Assembly: GCF_027270315.1 (NCBI RefSeq)
Contig: NZ_CP114413.1
Coordinates: 2,294,001-2,358,000, forward strand
DNA from: Streptomyces cinnabarinus
GTDB lineage: Bacteria; Actinomycetota; Actinomycetes; Streptomycetales; Streptomycetaceae
DNA: 64,000 nt
Direction of reading: 5' to 3'
Shown: one piece after another, positions 37,675-47,697 of the stretch
How positions within the stretch are numbered: the stretch's first letter is position 1
Layout of the letters: each line of letters opens with the position of its first letter
Translations under genes and position numbers: made by a program
The notes under the pieces: generated by a model
Database searches by the model: none
Told to the model about the DNA's origin: nothing
What the model saw: only the letters and a program-made list of their open reading frames with translations

Positions 37675-40629
37675 TCACCCGTCGAGGGCGTCGAGCGCCT
37701 TGCCGATCAGGGCCGCCCGGTCGGCCGGGGCGACCACGTGCTCCAGGCCGAAGCCCAGCAGCACGGTGTCGTGTGTGGTGACCGCGCCGTACGTCTGGAA
37801 GAGCCGGCCCACGCGGGCCCAGTCCTTGACGACCGCGGGGCTGCCCGCGGGCGGGCCGGGGGTGCTCCAGGCGCCGAGCGACGTCTCGAAGCCCTCGGTC
37901 TGGGTCGCGCTGCCGGCGATCACGACGGAGGCGTTGTCGACGAGGACACCGCGGCCGCCGGAGCCGGGGTCGGTGATGTAGCCGAGCGAGAGCTCCACGG
38001 TCCGGCCCGCGTAGGCGGACAGATCGAAGGAGACCTCCTGCCAGCCGGCCGAGGCGCCGGTGAAGCTGTTCCAGGAGCCGCTGGTGCCGGACGGGGTGCA
38101 GGCCCCGGCGCCGAGCGTCAGGTACCGCTTGAGCGCGGGGTGTGCCTGGATGAAGTACCCGGCCGAGCACTCCTCGGGCACCGCGGTGCTGGTCGCGCCG
38201 CCCAGGTCCGGCAGCGTGGTCCAGTCGTCACCACCCGCGGTACGGGCCTCCAGTACGGCGTGGTCGTAGCCCGGCTCGGTGCTCCACAGCATGCGGGTGC
38301 GCAGCTTGGGCGCGTCCGCGGCGGTCACCGAGGTGAGGTCGACGGTGCGGGTGAGGCGGTTCCAGGCGTAGTCGCTGTGGGTGACGGCCGCCATGAAGCT
38401 GCCCTCGTACGGGCCGTACGGGTTGACCGTGCCCGGGTAGCCTCCCGCTCCGGCGCTCGCGAACTGCGGGAACCTGTCCGCGGGCAGGGTCTCTGAGGTG
38501 ACGCTGTAGGACCCGGCCGCGTTCAGCGGGTTGCCCGGCGCCCCGGCCAGCGCGCCCTGGGCGCCCGCGAGTTCGCCGGAGCCCTCGAAGGCGGTGGCCC
38601 CGGGCAGCGACGTACGGCTGTAGGCGCCGAGGTAGTACTGGCTGAAGTCGTTGGACGGGTTGCCGCCGCCGAGGTCGACGCTGCCGCCCGCCTGCTCGCC
38701 GGCCTCGATCAGCTTGCCGCCCTCGTTGAGGAAGGCGCGCAGCTGGAGCTGGGTGGCGTTGCCGGGGACTCCGGCGCCGGTGTAGTGGACGACGGTGTCG
38801 AAGTGGCCGAGCACGCCGAGCGCGTCCGGCGCTCCCTGCGTGGCGACGTCCCAGACGACCGCCTTGTGGCCGTTGGCCTTGAGCGCGTCGACGTAGGTCC
38901 GCGCCTGGGTCGCGGCCACGCCTTCCTCGGCCACGACGAGGACGTCCGCGCGCGGCCGTTCGGCGACGGTGTAGGTGAAGTGCTCGCTGGAGACCTTCTT
39001 GCCGCTCCTGGTCTCGCCGGTGAACCAGACCTCGACCCGGTCGCCCTGGTCGCCGTCGGCGGCCTTGGCGCGGTACTCGTCGAAGTAGAGGTTGTCCTCA
39101 CCGCCGTAGGTCTCCCCGCCCTTCCAGGGCCGCAGCGCCATGTCGTGCGTGCGGCCGCCGTTGACGCGGTACTTGAGCTCCTTGTCGCGCAGCGCCTTGC
39201 GTGCGACGACGGAGATCTCCTGGTCGGCGCCGCGGGAGTACGACGTGGTGAACGGCGCCGGGGTGAAGTCGGCGGCCTGCCGGCCGACGGAGGAGACCGG
39301 CTGGTCGGGGTGGGCGGCGGACTCGGCGACGGAGAGCGCGAACGGGACGTTCTTGGTGAACTCCTGCTGGATCAGCTTCTCGTCGTCCGGGAAGGTGAAG
39401 ATCGACCGGCAGTCGCCGGGGAGCCAGGCGTCGTTCGGGTCGACGTTCGAGGCAGTCTGGCAGGTCGACATCTCGGGGGTGAACATCGCCAGGCCGTTGA
39501 CGTTGGCGGCGTGTCCGTCCGCCTCGCCGTTGGTGGTGTACAGCTCCGAGGAGACCTGCGGGTGGTAACCCGGGATCGCGGAGTCGTCGGGGGTTCCGGC
39601 GAGTGCCTGGTAGAGGACATCGTCCGGGGTGCTGGTGGCCACCTGCCAGCCGACGCCGTAGAGGAGGAGTTCGGCGGCCGAGTGGTAGTTGATGCCGAGT
39701 GCGAAGCCGATGCGCTTCTGGAGGGCGTCGATCGCCTTGGTCTCCGGCTCCGAGCCCGGGGCGTCGCCGCGGTAGGTCTGGCTGGTGGGGTTGGGGGACG
39801 AACCCTCGTCGTCGTAGCCCCACTTGTAGGAGAAGTTGCGGTTGAGGTCGACTCCGTCGCCGGTGCCGATGACGCCGTCGGCGTTGACGTCCTTCAGGTT
39901 CTTGCGCCACTGGCGGTCGCCGTCGTCCTGGAAGGTGTAGTCGTAGCCGTCGGGGTTGGCCGAGAGCACGAACCACAGCTCGGTGCTGTCGACGATCTTC
40001 TTGACGCGCCGGTCGGTCCGGTAGTTGTCCAGGTAGTGGTGCATCAGCCGCCGGGTCATCTCCGGGGTGATCCACTCACGCGCGTGCTGGTTGGACATGT
40101 ACAGCACGGCGGGCTTGGCGCCGTCCTCGGACCTCTTGGCGTTCTTGGTGAGCTTCAGCGCGAGGATGTCCTGGCCGGTGACGGTCTTCCCGATGGAGAC
40201 GACCTTGGTGAGGCCGGGGTTCTCCTGGCCGGCCCGGAGGATCTCCTCCTTCAGGCCACCGCTGCCGCTGTAGGGACGGAACACGCCCTCGGCGGCCGCC
40301 TCGACGCGCTGCTCGGCCTTGGCGGAGAGGGTGTGCTCGGTGAGCTCGACGCCCTGTTTCTCCAGCTTCTCGGCCTGGGTGTCGGTGAGGTAGACCTCGA
40401 TCGTGGCGGTGCCCTTCTCGGGCGCCTGCGCACTGAGTTCATGGCCGTCCTGTCCGGCGGCCAGCAACAGCGGGATCTGCTGCTTGGTGACCTCGGCGCG
40501 GAACACCTTGACCTCGTCCGGGTCTGCGGTGTCCGAACTGCCGTTCTGTGCCTGGGCGATGGGTGCGAAGCTCGCTCCGCCGATCAGGAGCGCGCCGACA
40601 GCGAGGATCGATCTCGCTCTGTGTCTCAT
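37675..40629 (-). CDS. Secreted M14 zinc carboxypeptidase, 984 aa multidomain
   Basis: Large exported protein. Residues 1-28 are a Sec signal peptide ending AQAQ. A propeptide-like region with T-x-D-T-Q-A-E-K-L segments precedes the M14 domain. Zinc ligands and catalytic residues are NQHAREW (H-x-x-E), the later histidine in INYHSAAELLLYG and the general acid in MFTPEMST. After about residue 470 come a sandwich domain, a region about a NTR-like receptor or DJ-1-type fold (ADVLVVAEEGVAATQ), and an immune-inhibitor-A-like C-terminal domain with GVLVDNASVV. It is the type of degradative peptidase common in Streptomyces secretomes. Confidence 0.9.
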   Translation of the reverse strand: MRHRARSILAVGALLIGGASFAPIAQAQNGSSDTADPDEVKVFRAEVTKQQIPLLLAAGQDGHELSAQAPEKGTATIEVYLTDTQAEKLEKQGVELTEHTLSAKAEQRVEAAAEGVFRPYSGSGGLKEEILRAGQENPGLTKVVSIGKTVTGQDILALKLTKNAKRSEDGAKPAVLYMSNQHAREWITPEMTRRLMHHYLDNYRTDRRVKKIVDSTELWFVLSANPDGYDYTFQDDGDRQWRKNLKDVNADGVIGTGDGVDLNRNFSYKWGYDDEGSSPNPTSQTYRGDAPGSEPETKAIDALQKRIGFALGINYHSAAELLLYGVGWQVATSTPDDVLYQALAGTPDDSAIPGYHPQVSSELYTTNGEADGHAANVNGLAMFTPEMSTCQTASNVDPNDAWLPGDCRSIFTFPDDEKLIQQEFTKNVPFALSVAESAAHPDQPVSSVGRQAADFTPAPFTTSYSRGADQEISVVARKALRDKELKYRVNGGRTHDMALRPWKGGETYGGEDNLYFDEYRAKAADGDQGDRVEVWFTGETRSGKKVSSEHFTYTVAERPRADVLVVAEEGVAATQARTYVDALKANGHKAVVWDVATQGAPDALGVLGHFDTVVHYTGAGVPGNATQLQLRAFLNEGGKLIEAGEQAGGSVDLGGGNPSNDFSQYYLGAYSRTSLPGATAFEGSGELAGAQGALAGAPGNPLNAAGSYSVTSETLPADRFPQFASAGAGGYPGTVNPYGPYEGSFMAAVTHSDYAWNRLTRTVDLTSVTAADAPKLRTRMLWSTEPGYDHAVLEARTAGGDDWTTLPDLGGATSTAVPEECSAGYFIQAHPALKRYLTLGAGACTPSGTSGSWNSFTGASAGWQEVSFDLSAYAGRTVELSLGYITDPGSGGRGVLVDNASVVIAGSATQTEGFETSLGAWSTPGPPAGSPAVVKDWARVGRLFQTYGAVTTHDTVLLGFGLEHVVAPADRAALIGKALDALDG

Positions 40630-40722
40630 GAACCCCCCTGGTGTGGGTTCGCCACGTCAGCGAACAGATGCCAGGCTCATGACACTCCATGATCGAGTCA
40701 AGGGTGCCTCAAGACACGAAAA

Positions 40723-40761
40723 CGCCGGTGGCCGTCGCCCAAGTGGGCGCGGCCACCGGCG
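40723..40761 (-). terminator. Rho-independent terminator of the uvrC-rapZ-yvcK-whiA operon
   Basis: An 11-bp stem (40723-40733 with 40751-40761) is topped by a second inner stem. On the minus strand it is followed by TTTTCGTG. It lies 14 bp after the whiA stop. Confidence 0.88.
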
Positions 40762-40774
40762 TGGTGAGCGGGCG

Positions 40775-41764
40775 TCAGCCGACGAGGTTGTCGGCCATCT
40801 CCTCGGTGAGGCTGGACTCGGTGCCCGGGACGCCGAGGTCCTGGGCGCGCTTGTCGGCCATCGCGAGCAGCCTGCGGATCCGGCCGGCCACGGCGTCCTT
40901 GGTGAGCGGCGGGTCGGCGAGCGCGCCCAGCTCCTCCAGGGAGGCCTGCTTGTGCTCCATGCGCAGGCGTCCGGCGGCGGCGAGGTGCTCGGGGACCTCC
41001 TCGCCGAGGATCTCCAGGGCGCGCTGGACGCGGGCACCGGCGGCGACGGCCGCGCGCGCGGAGCGGCGGAGGTTGGCGTCGTCGAAGTTGGCGAGCCGGT
41101 TCGCCGTGGCCCGGACCTCGCGGCGCATCCGCCGCTCCTCCCAGGCCAGCACGGACTCATGCGCGCCGAGCCGGGTCAGCAGAGCGCCGATCGCGTCGCC
41201 GTCGCGGACGACCACGCGGTCCACGCCGCGCACCTCGCGGGCCTTCGCGGCGATGGACAGCCGGCGCGCGGCACCGACGAGCGCGAGCGCTGCCTCGGGA
41301 CCCGGGCAGGTCACCTCCAGGGAGGAGGAGCGGCCGGGCTCGGTGAGCGAGCCGTGGGCCAGGAAGGCACCGCGCCAGGCGGCCTCGGCGTCACAGGTGG
41401 CGCCGGAGACGACCTGCGGGGGCAGACCGCGGATCGGGCGGCCCCGCCCGTCGACCAGGCCGGTCTGCCGGGCCAGCTGGTCACCGCCGGCCACGACCCG
41501 GACGACGTAACGCGAGCCGCGGCGCAGTCCGCCCGGTGCCATCACGATCAGCTCGGAGCTGTGGCCGAAGATCTCCAGGATGTCCCGCTTGAGCCGGCGG
41601 GCCGCCATCGCGGTGTCCAGCTCCGCCTCGATCACGATCCGCCCGCTGACCAGGTGGAGGCCGCCGGCGAACCGCAGAATGGCGGAGACCTCCGCCTTCC
41701 TGCAGCAGGTACGGGTGACGGGGAGCCGGGAGATCTCGTCCTTCACCGCTGCCGTCATCGCCAT
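40775..41764 (-). CDS. whiA: Sporulation regulator WhiA
   Basis: WhiA of 329 residues. The N-terminal part is the LAGLIDADG homing-endonuclease-like domain with [19 protein letters not shown], and the C-terminal domain is a helix-turn-helix ([20 protein letters not shown]). In Streptomyces WhiA acts with WhiB to switch on sporulation genes. Its start overlaps the yvcK stop by 10 bp. An internal sporulation promoter upstream of whiA is known in S. coelicolor; I cannot confirm it here by eye. Confidence 0.96.
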   Translation of the reverse strand: MAMTAAVKDEISRLPVTRTCCRKAEVSAILRFAGGLHLVSGRIVIEAELDTAMAARRLKRDILEIFGHSSELIVMAPGGLRRGSRYVVRVVAGGDQLARQTGLVDGRGRPIRGLPPQVVSGATCDAEAAWRGAFLAHGSLTEPGRSSSLEVTCPGPEAALALVGAARRLSIAAKAREVRGVDRVVVRDGDAIGALLTRLGAHESVLAWEERRMRREVRATANRLANFDDANLRRSARAAVAAGARVQRALEILGEEVPEHLAAAGRLRMEHKQASLEELGALADPPLTKDAVAGRIRRLLAMADKRAQDLGVPGTESSLTEEMADNLVG

Positions 41765-42822
41765 GGGCCGATCCTTCCATGCATCCGAAAAATACGGTCG
41801 TACGCGGCGGCCAGCAGCTCCGGGTCGTGCCGCGGAGTTCCGTCCCTCCGGGCGACCGGAGCCAGCTCGACCGCGGCCCCGAACCGTTTGGCGGCCTCGG
41901 TGAGCACCTCGCGGTCGGGCACGGCGGCCTCGTCGGCCAGCACCACGTCCAGGGCGAGTTTAGGGGCGTGTCGTCCCAAAACCTCCAAATGACGCTGCGG
42001 GGAGAAGCCTTCGGTTTCTCCGGGCTGCGGGGCGAGGTTCAGCGAGAGTACCCGGCGCGCCTTGGTCTCGGTCAGCGCGTCCAGCAGCTCGGGCACGAGG
42101 AGGTGCGGGATGACCGAGGAGAACCAGGACCCGGGACCCAGTACCACCCAGTCGGCGTCGAGGACCGCCGCGACGGCCTCGGGGACGGCGGGCGGGCCGT
42201 GCGGCACGAGGTGCACGGACTGCACCTCACCGGGGGTGAGCGCCACGGTGGCCTGGCCGAGCACGGTGTCCACGTCCTCGGGCCGCTCCGGATCGTGCCC
42301 CTTGACCAGCGCCTGGAGCTCAAGCGGTACGGCGGACATGGGCAGCACGCGCCCGTGCGCGCCGAGCAGCTTGCCGACCAGGTCCAGGGCCTGGACATGG
42401 TCGCCGAGCTGTTCCCACAGGGCGACGATCAGCAGGTTGCCGACCGCGTGGTCGTGCAGGTCGCCCTTGGAGTGGAAGCGGTGCTGGATCACCCGGGACC
42501 AGGTCTGTCCCCAGTCGTCGTCGCCGCACAGCGCGGCCAGCGCCTTGCGCAGGTCGCCGGGCGGCAGGACGCCCAGCTCGTCGCGCAGGCGCCCGCTGGA
42601 GCCGCCGTCGTCGGCCACGGTGACCACGGCGGTGAGGTCGCCGGTGATCCGGCGCAGCGCGGCGAGCGAGGCGGACAGCCCCATGCCGCCGCCGAGGGCG
42701 ACGACCTTGGGCTGGGTGCCCCGGCGGCGCGGCCGGCCGCCGCGGGCCGTGCCGGGGCGGCCGATCCGGCTCTCCGGCGCCCCCCGGCCCACCCTGATCA
42801 GCCGGGGTGTACGTCCTGTCAT
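41755..42822 (-). CDS. yvcK: YvcK/CofD-like gluconeogenesis factor
   Basis: Protein of 355 residues in the CofD-like family that binds UDP-sugars and affects cell-wall precursor flow. The N-terminal core is [20 protein letters not shown] with [18 protein letters not shown]. The first 35 residues are Arg/Gly/Pro-rich and non-conserved, so a shorter start is possible. Its ATG overlaps the rapZ stop (ATGA). Confidence 0.92.
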   Translation of the reverse strand: MTGRTPRLIRVGRGAPESRIGRPGTARGGRPRRRGTQPKVVALGGGMGLSASLAALRRITGDLTAVVTVADDGGSSGRLRDELGVLPPGDLRKALAALCGDDDWGQTWSRVIQHRFHSKGDLHDHAVGNLLIVALWEQLGDHVQALDLVGKLLGAHGRVLPMSAVPLELQALVKGHDPERPEDVDTVLGQATVALTPGEVQSVHLVPHGPPAVPEAVAAVLDADWVVLGPGSWFSSVIPHLLVPELLDALTETKARRVLSLNLAPQPGETEGFSPQRHLEVLGRHAPKLALDVVLADEAAVPDREVLTEAAKRFGAAVELAPVARRDGTPRHDPELLAAAYDRIFRMHGRIGPWR

Positions 42823-43823
42823 TCGCGTCCCATGTCCCGGTGTACGACCACCGTCTCCACACCCTGCGCGGCGAGCCGCGCGGCGAGCTTCTCAGAGGTG
42901 GCCACCGAACGGTGCTTGCCACCGGTGCAGCCGACCGCGATGGTCACATAGCGCTTGCCCTCACGACGGTAGCCCGCGGCAATCAGCTGGAGCAGCTCGG
43001 TGTACCGGTCGAGGAACTCCTTGGCGCCGGGCTGGTTGAGGACGTACGCCGCCACCTCCTCGTTCAGGCCGGTGTACGGGCGCAGCTCCGGGACCCAGTG
43101 CGGGTTGGGCAGGAAGCGCATGTCGACGACGAGGTCGGCGTCGACGGGCAGGCCGTACTTGAAGCCGAAGGACATCACGGTGGCCCGCAGCTCGGGCTCC
43201 TCCTCGCCCGCGAACTGGGCGTCCATCTTGGCGCGCAGCTCGTGCACGTTGAGGCTGGAGGTGTCGATGACCAGGTCGGCGTCGCCGCGCAGCTCGCGCA
43301 GCAGCTCGCGCTCGGCGGCGATGCCGTCGACGATCCGGCCGTCGCCCTGGAGGGGGTGCGGGCGCCGCACCGACTCGAAGCGGCGCACCAGGGCGTCGTC
43401 GGAGGACTCCAGGAAGACGATGCGCCGGGTGACGCCCCGGGTGTCGAGGTCGGCGAGCGACTCGCGGAGGTTGTCGAAGAAGCGGCGGCCACGGACGTCG
43501 ACGACGACCGCGATCCGGGCCACGTTGCCCTGGGAGCGGGCGCCGAGCTCCACCATGGTGGGGATCAGCGCCGGCGGCAGGTTGTCGACGACGAACCAGC
43601 CGAGGTCCTCCAGACACTTCGCGGCGGTCGAGCGGCCCGCTCCGGACATGCCGGAGATGATCACCAGTTCGGGGATGGCGGCCTCGGGGACCGCGGCTGC
43701 CTCGCCGGCCGTACTCACCTGTGCTCCGTTTTCCTCGGGTGACTGCTGTGCGGTGCCATCATCGCCCATGTCCTGATGGGCCTGATCTCGCTCCGCCGCT
43801 GGTTGCTTGTCCTGCTCGGTCAT
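42819..43823 (-). CDS. rapZ: RapZ-type nucleotide-binding protein
   Basis: Protein of 334 residues. The Walker A segment is [20 protein letters not shown] and the C-terminal domain contains [17 protein letters not shown]. In E. coli RapZ controls glucosamine-6-phosphate synthase through small RNAs; in actinobacteria the role is less clear. The first 45 residues are a charged, low-complexity extension. It overlaps uvrC and yvcK by 4 bp on either side. Confidence 0.94.
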   Translation of the reverse strand: MTEQDKQPAAERDQAHQDMGDDGTAQQSPEENGAQVSTAGEAAAVPEAAIPELVIISGMSGAGRSTAAKCLEDLGWFVVDNLPPALIPTMVELGARSQGNVARIAVVVDVRGRRFFDNLRESLADLDTRGVTRRIVFLESSDDALVRRFESVRRPHPLQGDGRIVDGIAAERELLRELRGDADLVIDTSSLNVHELRAKMDAQFAGEEEPELRATVMSFGFKYGLPVDADLVVDMRFLPNPHWVPELRPYTGLNEEVAAYVLNQPGAKEFLDRYTELLQLIAAGYRREGKRYVTIAVGCTGGKHRSVATSEKLAARLAAQGVETVVVHRDMGRE

Positions 43824-45883
43824 GTCTCCTGCCCCCGTCGTTCGTCCGGGGTGCCCGCGGTCACGGACTCCCCCGGGGTGCCCGCGGTCGTCTCGGGCGC
43901 CCCGTCCTCCATGTCTTCCATGATCTCTCCAGTCGCCGTGTTCACGGCGGGCGCGGCCGGGGCCGCCTGGGCGAAGGCCGCGGCAATGGTCTCGGCCGTT
44001 TTACGGCCTATGCCCGGAACCTCACAGATCTGGTCGATTGTCGCCGATCGAAGCCTCTTCACCGAACCGAAGTGCTTGATCAGCGCCTGTTTGCGGGTCT
44101 CGCCGAGCCCGGGGACGTCGTCCAGCGGGCTGGACCGGAAGCGCTTGGCGCGCTTGGCGCGCTGATAGGTGATCGCGAAGCGGTGGGCCTCGTCACGGAC
44201 CCGCTGGAGCAGATACAGGCCCTCGCTGGTGCGGGGCAGGACCACGGGGTCGTCCTCGCCGGGCAGCCAGACCTCCTCCAGCCGCTTGGCCAGCCCGCAT
44301 ACGGCGATGTCGTCGATGCCCAGCTCGTCCAGGGCCTTCTTGGCGGCGGCGACCTGGGGCTGCCCGCCGTCGACGACGACGAGCTGGGGCGGGTAGGCGA
44401 ACTTCCTGGGGCGGCCGTCGTCGTCCTTGAGGCCGTTGTCCAGGACCTCCGCGGACTCCTCGTCCACCCACTCGCCGGTCTTCTCCTTCTCGGCGATGTA
44501 CCGCTTGAAGCGGCGGGAGATCACCTCGTGCATGGACCGCACGTCGTCCTGGCCGGCGAAGCCCTTGATCTGGAAGCGGCGGTACTCGCCCTTGCGCTGC
44601 AGGCCGTCCTCGAAGACGACCATGGAGGCCACGACGTCGTCGCCCTGGAGATGGGAGATGTCGTAGCACTCGATGCGCAGCGGGGCGCTGTCCAGGCCGA
44701 GGGCGTCGGCGATCTCCTCCAGCGCGCGCGAGCGCGTGGTCAGGTCGGAGGCCCGCTTGGTCTTGTGCAGGACGAGGGCCTGCTGGGCGTTGCGCTCGAC
44801 GGTCTCCATCAGCGCCTTCTTGTCGCCGCGCTGCGGAATGCGCAGCGAGACGTTCGACCCGCGGCGCTCGGTGAGCCACTGCTGGACCGGCTCCACCGGC
44901 TCGGGCAGGGCCGGGACGAGGACCTCCTTCGGCACGGAATCCCCGCTCTCCTCGCCGTAGAGCTGCTGGAGGGCGTGTTCGACGAGGGCGCCGGTGGTGA
45001 TCTCCTCGACCTTGTCGGTGACCCAGCCGCGCTGGCCGCGCACGCGTCCGCCGCGGACGTGGAAGATCTGCACGGCCGCCTCCAGCTCGTCCTCGGCGAC
45101 GGCGATCAGGTCGGCGTCGGTCGCGTCGGCGAGCACGACCGCGCTCTTCTCCATGGCCTTCTTCAGGGCCCCGATGTCGTCGCGCAGCCGGGCGGCCCGC
45201 TCGTACTCCAGCTCGTCGGCCGCCAGCATCATCTGCTTCTCCAGGCGGCGCAGATAGGTGCCGGTGCGCCCGGCCATGAAGTCGCAGAACTCCTCGGCGA
45301 GTTCCCGGTGTTCCCCGGGCGAGACACGGCCCACGCAGGGCGCGGAGCACTTGCCGATGTAGCCGAGCAGACAGGGGCGGTCGGTGCGGGCGGCGTTCTT
45401 GAAGACCCCGGCCGAGCAGGTGCGCACCGGGAAGACGCGGAGCAGGAGGTCGACAGTGTCGCGGATCGCCCACGCGTGGCCGTACGGCCCGAAGTAGCGC
45501 ACGCCCTTCTTCTTGTGACCGCGCATCACCTGCACGCGCGGGAACTCCTCGTTCAGCGTCACCGCGAGGTAGGGGTAGCTCTTGTCATCGCGGTACTTGA
45601 CGTTGAACCGGGGGTCGTACTCCTTGATCCAGGAGTACTCCAGCTGGAGCGCCTCGACCTCCGTGGACACCACCGTCCACTCCACGGACGCGGCCGTAGT
45701 GACCATCGTCCGGGTGCGCGGATGCAGTCCGGCCAGGTCCTGGAAGTAGTTCGCCAGGCGCTGGCGCAGGCTCTTCGCCTTTCCGACGTAGATCACCCGG
45801 CGGTGCTCGTCGCGGAAGCGATAGACCCCGGGGGAGTCCGGGATCTGTCCCGGCCTGGGGCGGTAGCTGGAGGGGTCGGCCAT
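43820..45883 (-). CDS. uvrC: Excinuclease ABC subunit C
   Basis: UvrC of 687 residues makes both incisions in nucleotide excision repair. The N-terminal GIY-YIG nuclease reads [22 protein letters not shown]. Four cysteines (about 154-179, in [23 protein letters not shown]) fit the reported Fe-S site. The UVR helix motif, RNase H-like domain ([18 protein letters not shown]) and C-terminal helix-hairpin-helix pair ([17 protein letters not shown]) follow. The last 50 residues are acidic and non-conserved. First gene of the operon; uvrA lies 5 kb away. Confidence 0.96.
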   Translation of the reverse strand: MADPSSYRPRPGQIPDSPGVYRFRDEHRRVIYVGKAKSLRQRLANYFQDLAGLHPRTRTMVTTAASVEWTVVSTEVEALQLEYSWIKEYDPRFNVKYRDDKSYPYLAVTLNEEFPRVQVMRGHKKKGVRYFGPYGHAWAIRDTVDLLLRVFPVRTCSAGVFKNAARTDRPCLLGYIGKCSAPCVGRVSPGEHRELAEEFCDFMAGRTGTYLRRLEKQMMLAADELEYERAARLRDDIGALKKAMEKSAVVLADATDADLIAVAEDELEAAVQIFHVRGGRVRGQRGWVTDKVEEITTGALVEHALQQLYGEESGDSVPKEVLVPALPEPVEPVQQWLTERRGSNVSLRIPQRGDKKALMETVERNAQQALVLHKTKRASDLTTRSRALEEIADALGLDSAPLRIECYDISHLQGDDVVASMVVFEDGLQRKGEYRRFQIKGFAGQDDVRSMHEVISRRFKRYIAEKEKTGEWVDEESAEVLDNGLKDDDGRPRKFAYPPQLVVVDGGQPQVAAAKKALDELGIDDIAVCGLAKRLEEVWLPGEDDPVVLPRTSEGLYLLQRVRDEAHRFAITYQRAKRAKRFRSSPLDDVPGLGETRKQALIKHFGSVKRLRSATIDQICEVPGIGRKTAETIAAAFAQAAPAAPAVNTATGEIMEDMEDGAPETTAGTPGESVTAGTPDERRGQET

Positions 45884-46073
45884 GTTTCACACCCTACTGG
45901 CGAGGGGTGACAGCGCGACGGGGCTGTGGACAACGGCGGGGAAGGCACCGCTTCAGGTGTTGTCGGGGCTTGGTCAACACGCTTCAATGCGGGGGAACTC
46001 GGGGCGGGCGCCCACCGCGCCCGCACGCACGGCCCGACCAGCCGTCGTGAACGCTTCACAGAAAGGCCCCTGC

Positions 46074-47066
46074 ATGCCGCACGCCCCTCAGCACGCGGAC
46101 GTCGCCGCCGTCGCCACCGCGGAGCCGGACGTGGCCGGGGACGCGATACCGGACCCGGAACTCGACTCGGTGCTCAACGGCGGCCCCTTCCACGTCGCCC
46201 TGCGGGCCGCCATCGCCGCGCGCGGGCTGCCGCTGCAACGCGTGCAGCACCATCTGTCGCGCCGCGGGGTCAAGGTCGGCGTCACCAGCCTGAGTTACTG
46301 GCAGCAGGGCGCCCGCAGACCACAGCGACCCGAGTCGCTCCGCGCGGTGCGCGCGCTGGAGGAGATCCTCCAGCTGCCGGAGGAGTCCCTGATCCGGCTC
46401 CTCGCCGACGTCGACGAAGGCACCGCGGAGCGTCGGCCCGCGGCCCGCTCCTACCGCTCCCTCGTCGAGGCCGACGGCGTCCTGGCGGGGCTGCTCGCCG
46501 AGCTGGACGCCCCGGCCGACGGCGGGCTGCACACCCTCGGACTGCACGAGCGGGTACGGATCGGCGCCCGGCGCGAGCTCGTGGACCGCGAGGCGCACCA
46601 CATCGTGCGCGCCCACCGGGACGGCGTCGACCGCTTCCTTGCCGTCTACCACGGCGACCCCGGCTGCACGCCAGAGCTCATGCGTGTACAGGCCCTGGAG
46701 AACTGCCGCACGGGCCGGGTCCGGCTGCACCACGACACTGGTGTCCTCGTCGCCGAGCTGCTCTTCGACACCCGGCTGCGCTCCGGCGACACCTTCCTCT
46801 TCCGGCACGCCGTCGAGGACGGCACGGCCGGGGTGTCCCGCGAGTACGCGCGCGGGTTCGGTCTCGCGGGCGGCCAGTACGCGCTCCAGGTCGGCTTCGA
46901 GGGGAGCCGGCTCCCGGTGCGCTGTCACCGGTTCGTGCAGCACTCGGCGGCGGCCCCGCGCAGCGGCCGTCAGGCGCTCCCGCTCAGCCCGCTGCACCAC
47001 TCTGCCCACCTCGTCGAGCCACGGCTGCGGACCGGGATCGTGGGAATCGGGTGGGACTGGGACTGA
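46074..47066 (+). CDS. Helix-turn-helix DNA-binding protein, 330 aa
   Basis: The ATG at 46074 follows AGAAAGG. Residues about 35-105 form a likely XRE-type helix-turn-helix (VALRAAIAARGLPLQRVQHHLSRRG... SYWQQGARRPQRPESLRAVRALEEIL). The remaining 220 residues are a mostly beta sensory-type domain that I do not recognise. It diverges from uvrC and converges on the Rieske gene. A regulator is the best reading; the target is unknown. Confidence 0.75.
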   Translation: MPHAPQHADVAAVATAEPDVAGDAIPDPELDSVLNGGPFHVALRAAIAARGLPLQRVQHHLSRRGVKVGVTSLSYWQQGARRPQRPESLRAVRALEEILQLPEESLIRLLADVDEGTAERRPAARSYRSLVEADGVLAGLLAELDAPADGGLHTLGLHERVRIGARRELVDREAHHIVRAHRDGVDRFLAVYHGDPGCTPELMRVQALENCRTGRVRLHHDTGVLVAELLFDTRLRSGDTFLFRHAVEDGTAGVSREYARGFGLAGGQYALQVGFEGSRLPVRCHRFVQHSAAAPRSGRQALPLSPLHHSAHLVEPRLRTGIVGIGWDWD

Positions 47067-47082
47067 GCGCCCCGAAGGCCGC

Positions 47083-47523
47083 TCAGGCGGTGGTCGCCGG
47101 TCCCGCCACGATCCGCCCGTTCTTCGCCTCCACCGGCAGCTCCTTCAGGGGCACGCTGGCCGGCTCGTGCAGCACCTCGCCGTTCGTGGCGTCGAACTCG
47201 CTGCCGTGGCAGGGGCAGATGAGCCTGGTCCCCTCCAGCTTGTTGATGGGGCACAGCGCGTGCGTGCAGATCGTGCTGTACGCCTTCAGGGTGCCGTTCG
47301 CGTCCCGGCTGACGACCACGTTGTGATCCCGGTACAGCTTCGCGCCGCCCTTGGTGACCTCGCTCTCCGCGCCCAGGTCGACCGGTGCGGTCGGTTCGGC
47401 GTCCGTCGTCTCCCCACCCGGTGAGCACGCGGCGAGGCCCAGCCCGGCGACGGGGGTGAGGGCCGCTCCGCGCAGCACGGTTCGACGGGACGGGGTCGGG
47501 CGGCCGGGCATGCGGATCTCCAC
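47083..47523 (-). CDS. Tat-exported Rieske [2Fe-2S] lipoprotein
   Basis: Protein of 146 residues. The N-terminus has a twin-arginine motif (PSRRTVLRG) and a hydrophobic stretch ending at a lipobox LAAC, so it is folded before export and lipid-anchored outside. Cluster ligands are CTH (C-x-H) and CPCH (C-x2-H) in ICPCHGSEFDATNGEV. A second ATG at residue 5 (MPGRPTPSRR) is an equally good start. The electron partner is unknown. Confidence 0.88.
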   Translation of the reverse strand: MEIRMPGRPTPSRRTVLRGAALTPVAGLGLAACSPGGETTDAEPTAPVDLGAESEVTKGGAKLYRDHNVVVSRDANGTLKAYSTICTHALCPINKLEGTRLICPCHGSEFDATNGEVLHEPASVPLKELPVEAKNGRIVAGPATTA

Positions 47524-47598
47524 AGGTCAGAGGGCGGGCACGGCGACGATACCGGCCGGGGACGGCGAGGCCGGGCGGGGGGCGGCTCCGAGAGATGA

Positions 47599-47630
47599 GG
47601 ACGTAAACGTTTGCGCAAGCGTTTACGTCC
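47599..47630. promoter_or_regulatory. 32-bp near-perfect palindrome, LacI-type operator
   Basis: The palindrome is centred on TTGCGCAA and contains GGACGTAAACG at one end and CGTTTACGTCC at the other, with one mismatched pair. The core AAACG-N8-CGTTT pattern fits LacI/GalR operators. It lies 68 bp upstream of lacI and close to the start of the divergent Rieske gene, so LacI probably regulates itself and pfkB. Confidence 0.8.
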
Positions 47631-47697
47631 ACGGCCGGATGCGATACCTTCCCGGCCAGAAGCAGCGACGGACACCGCCCGGAGAGGGAGATGCGCG

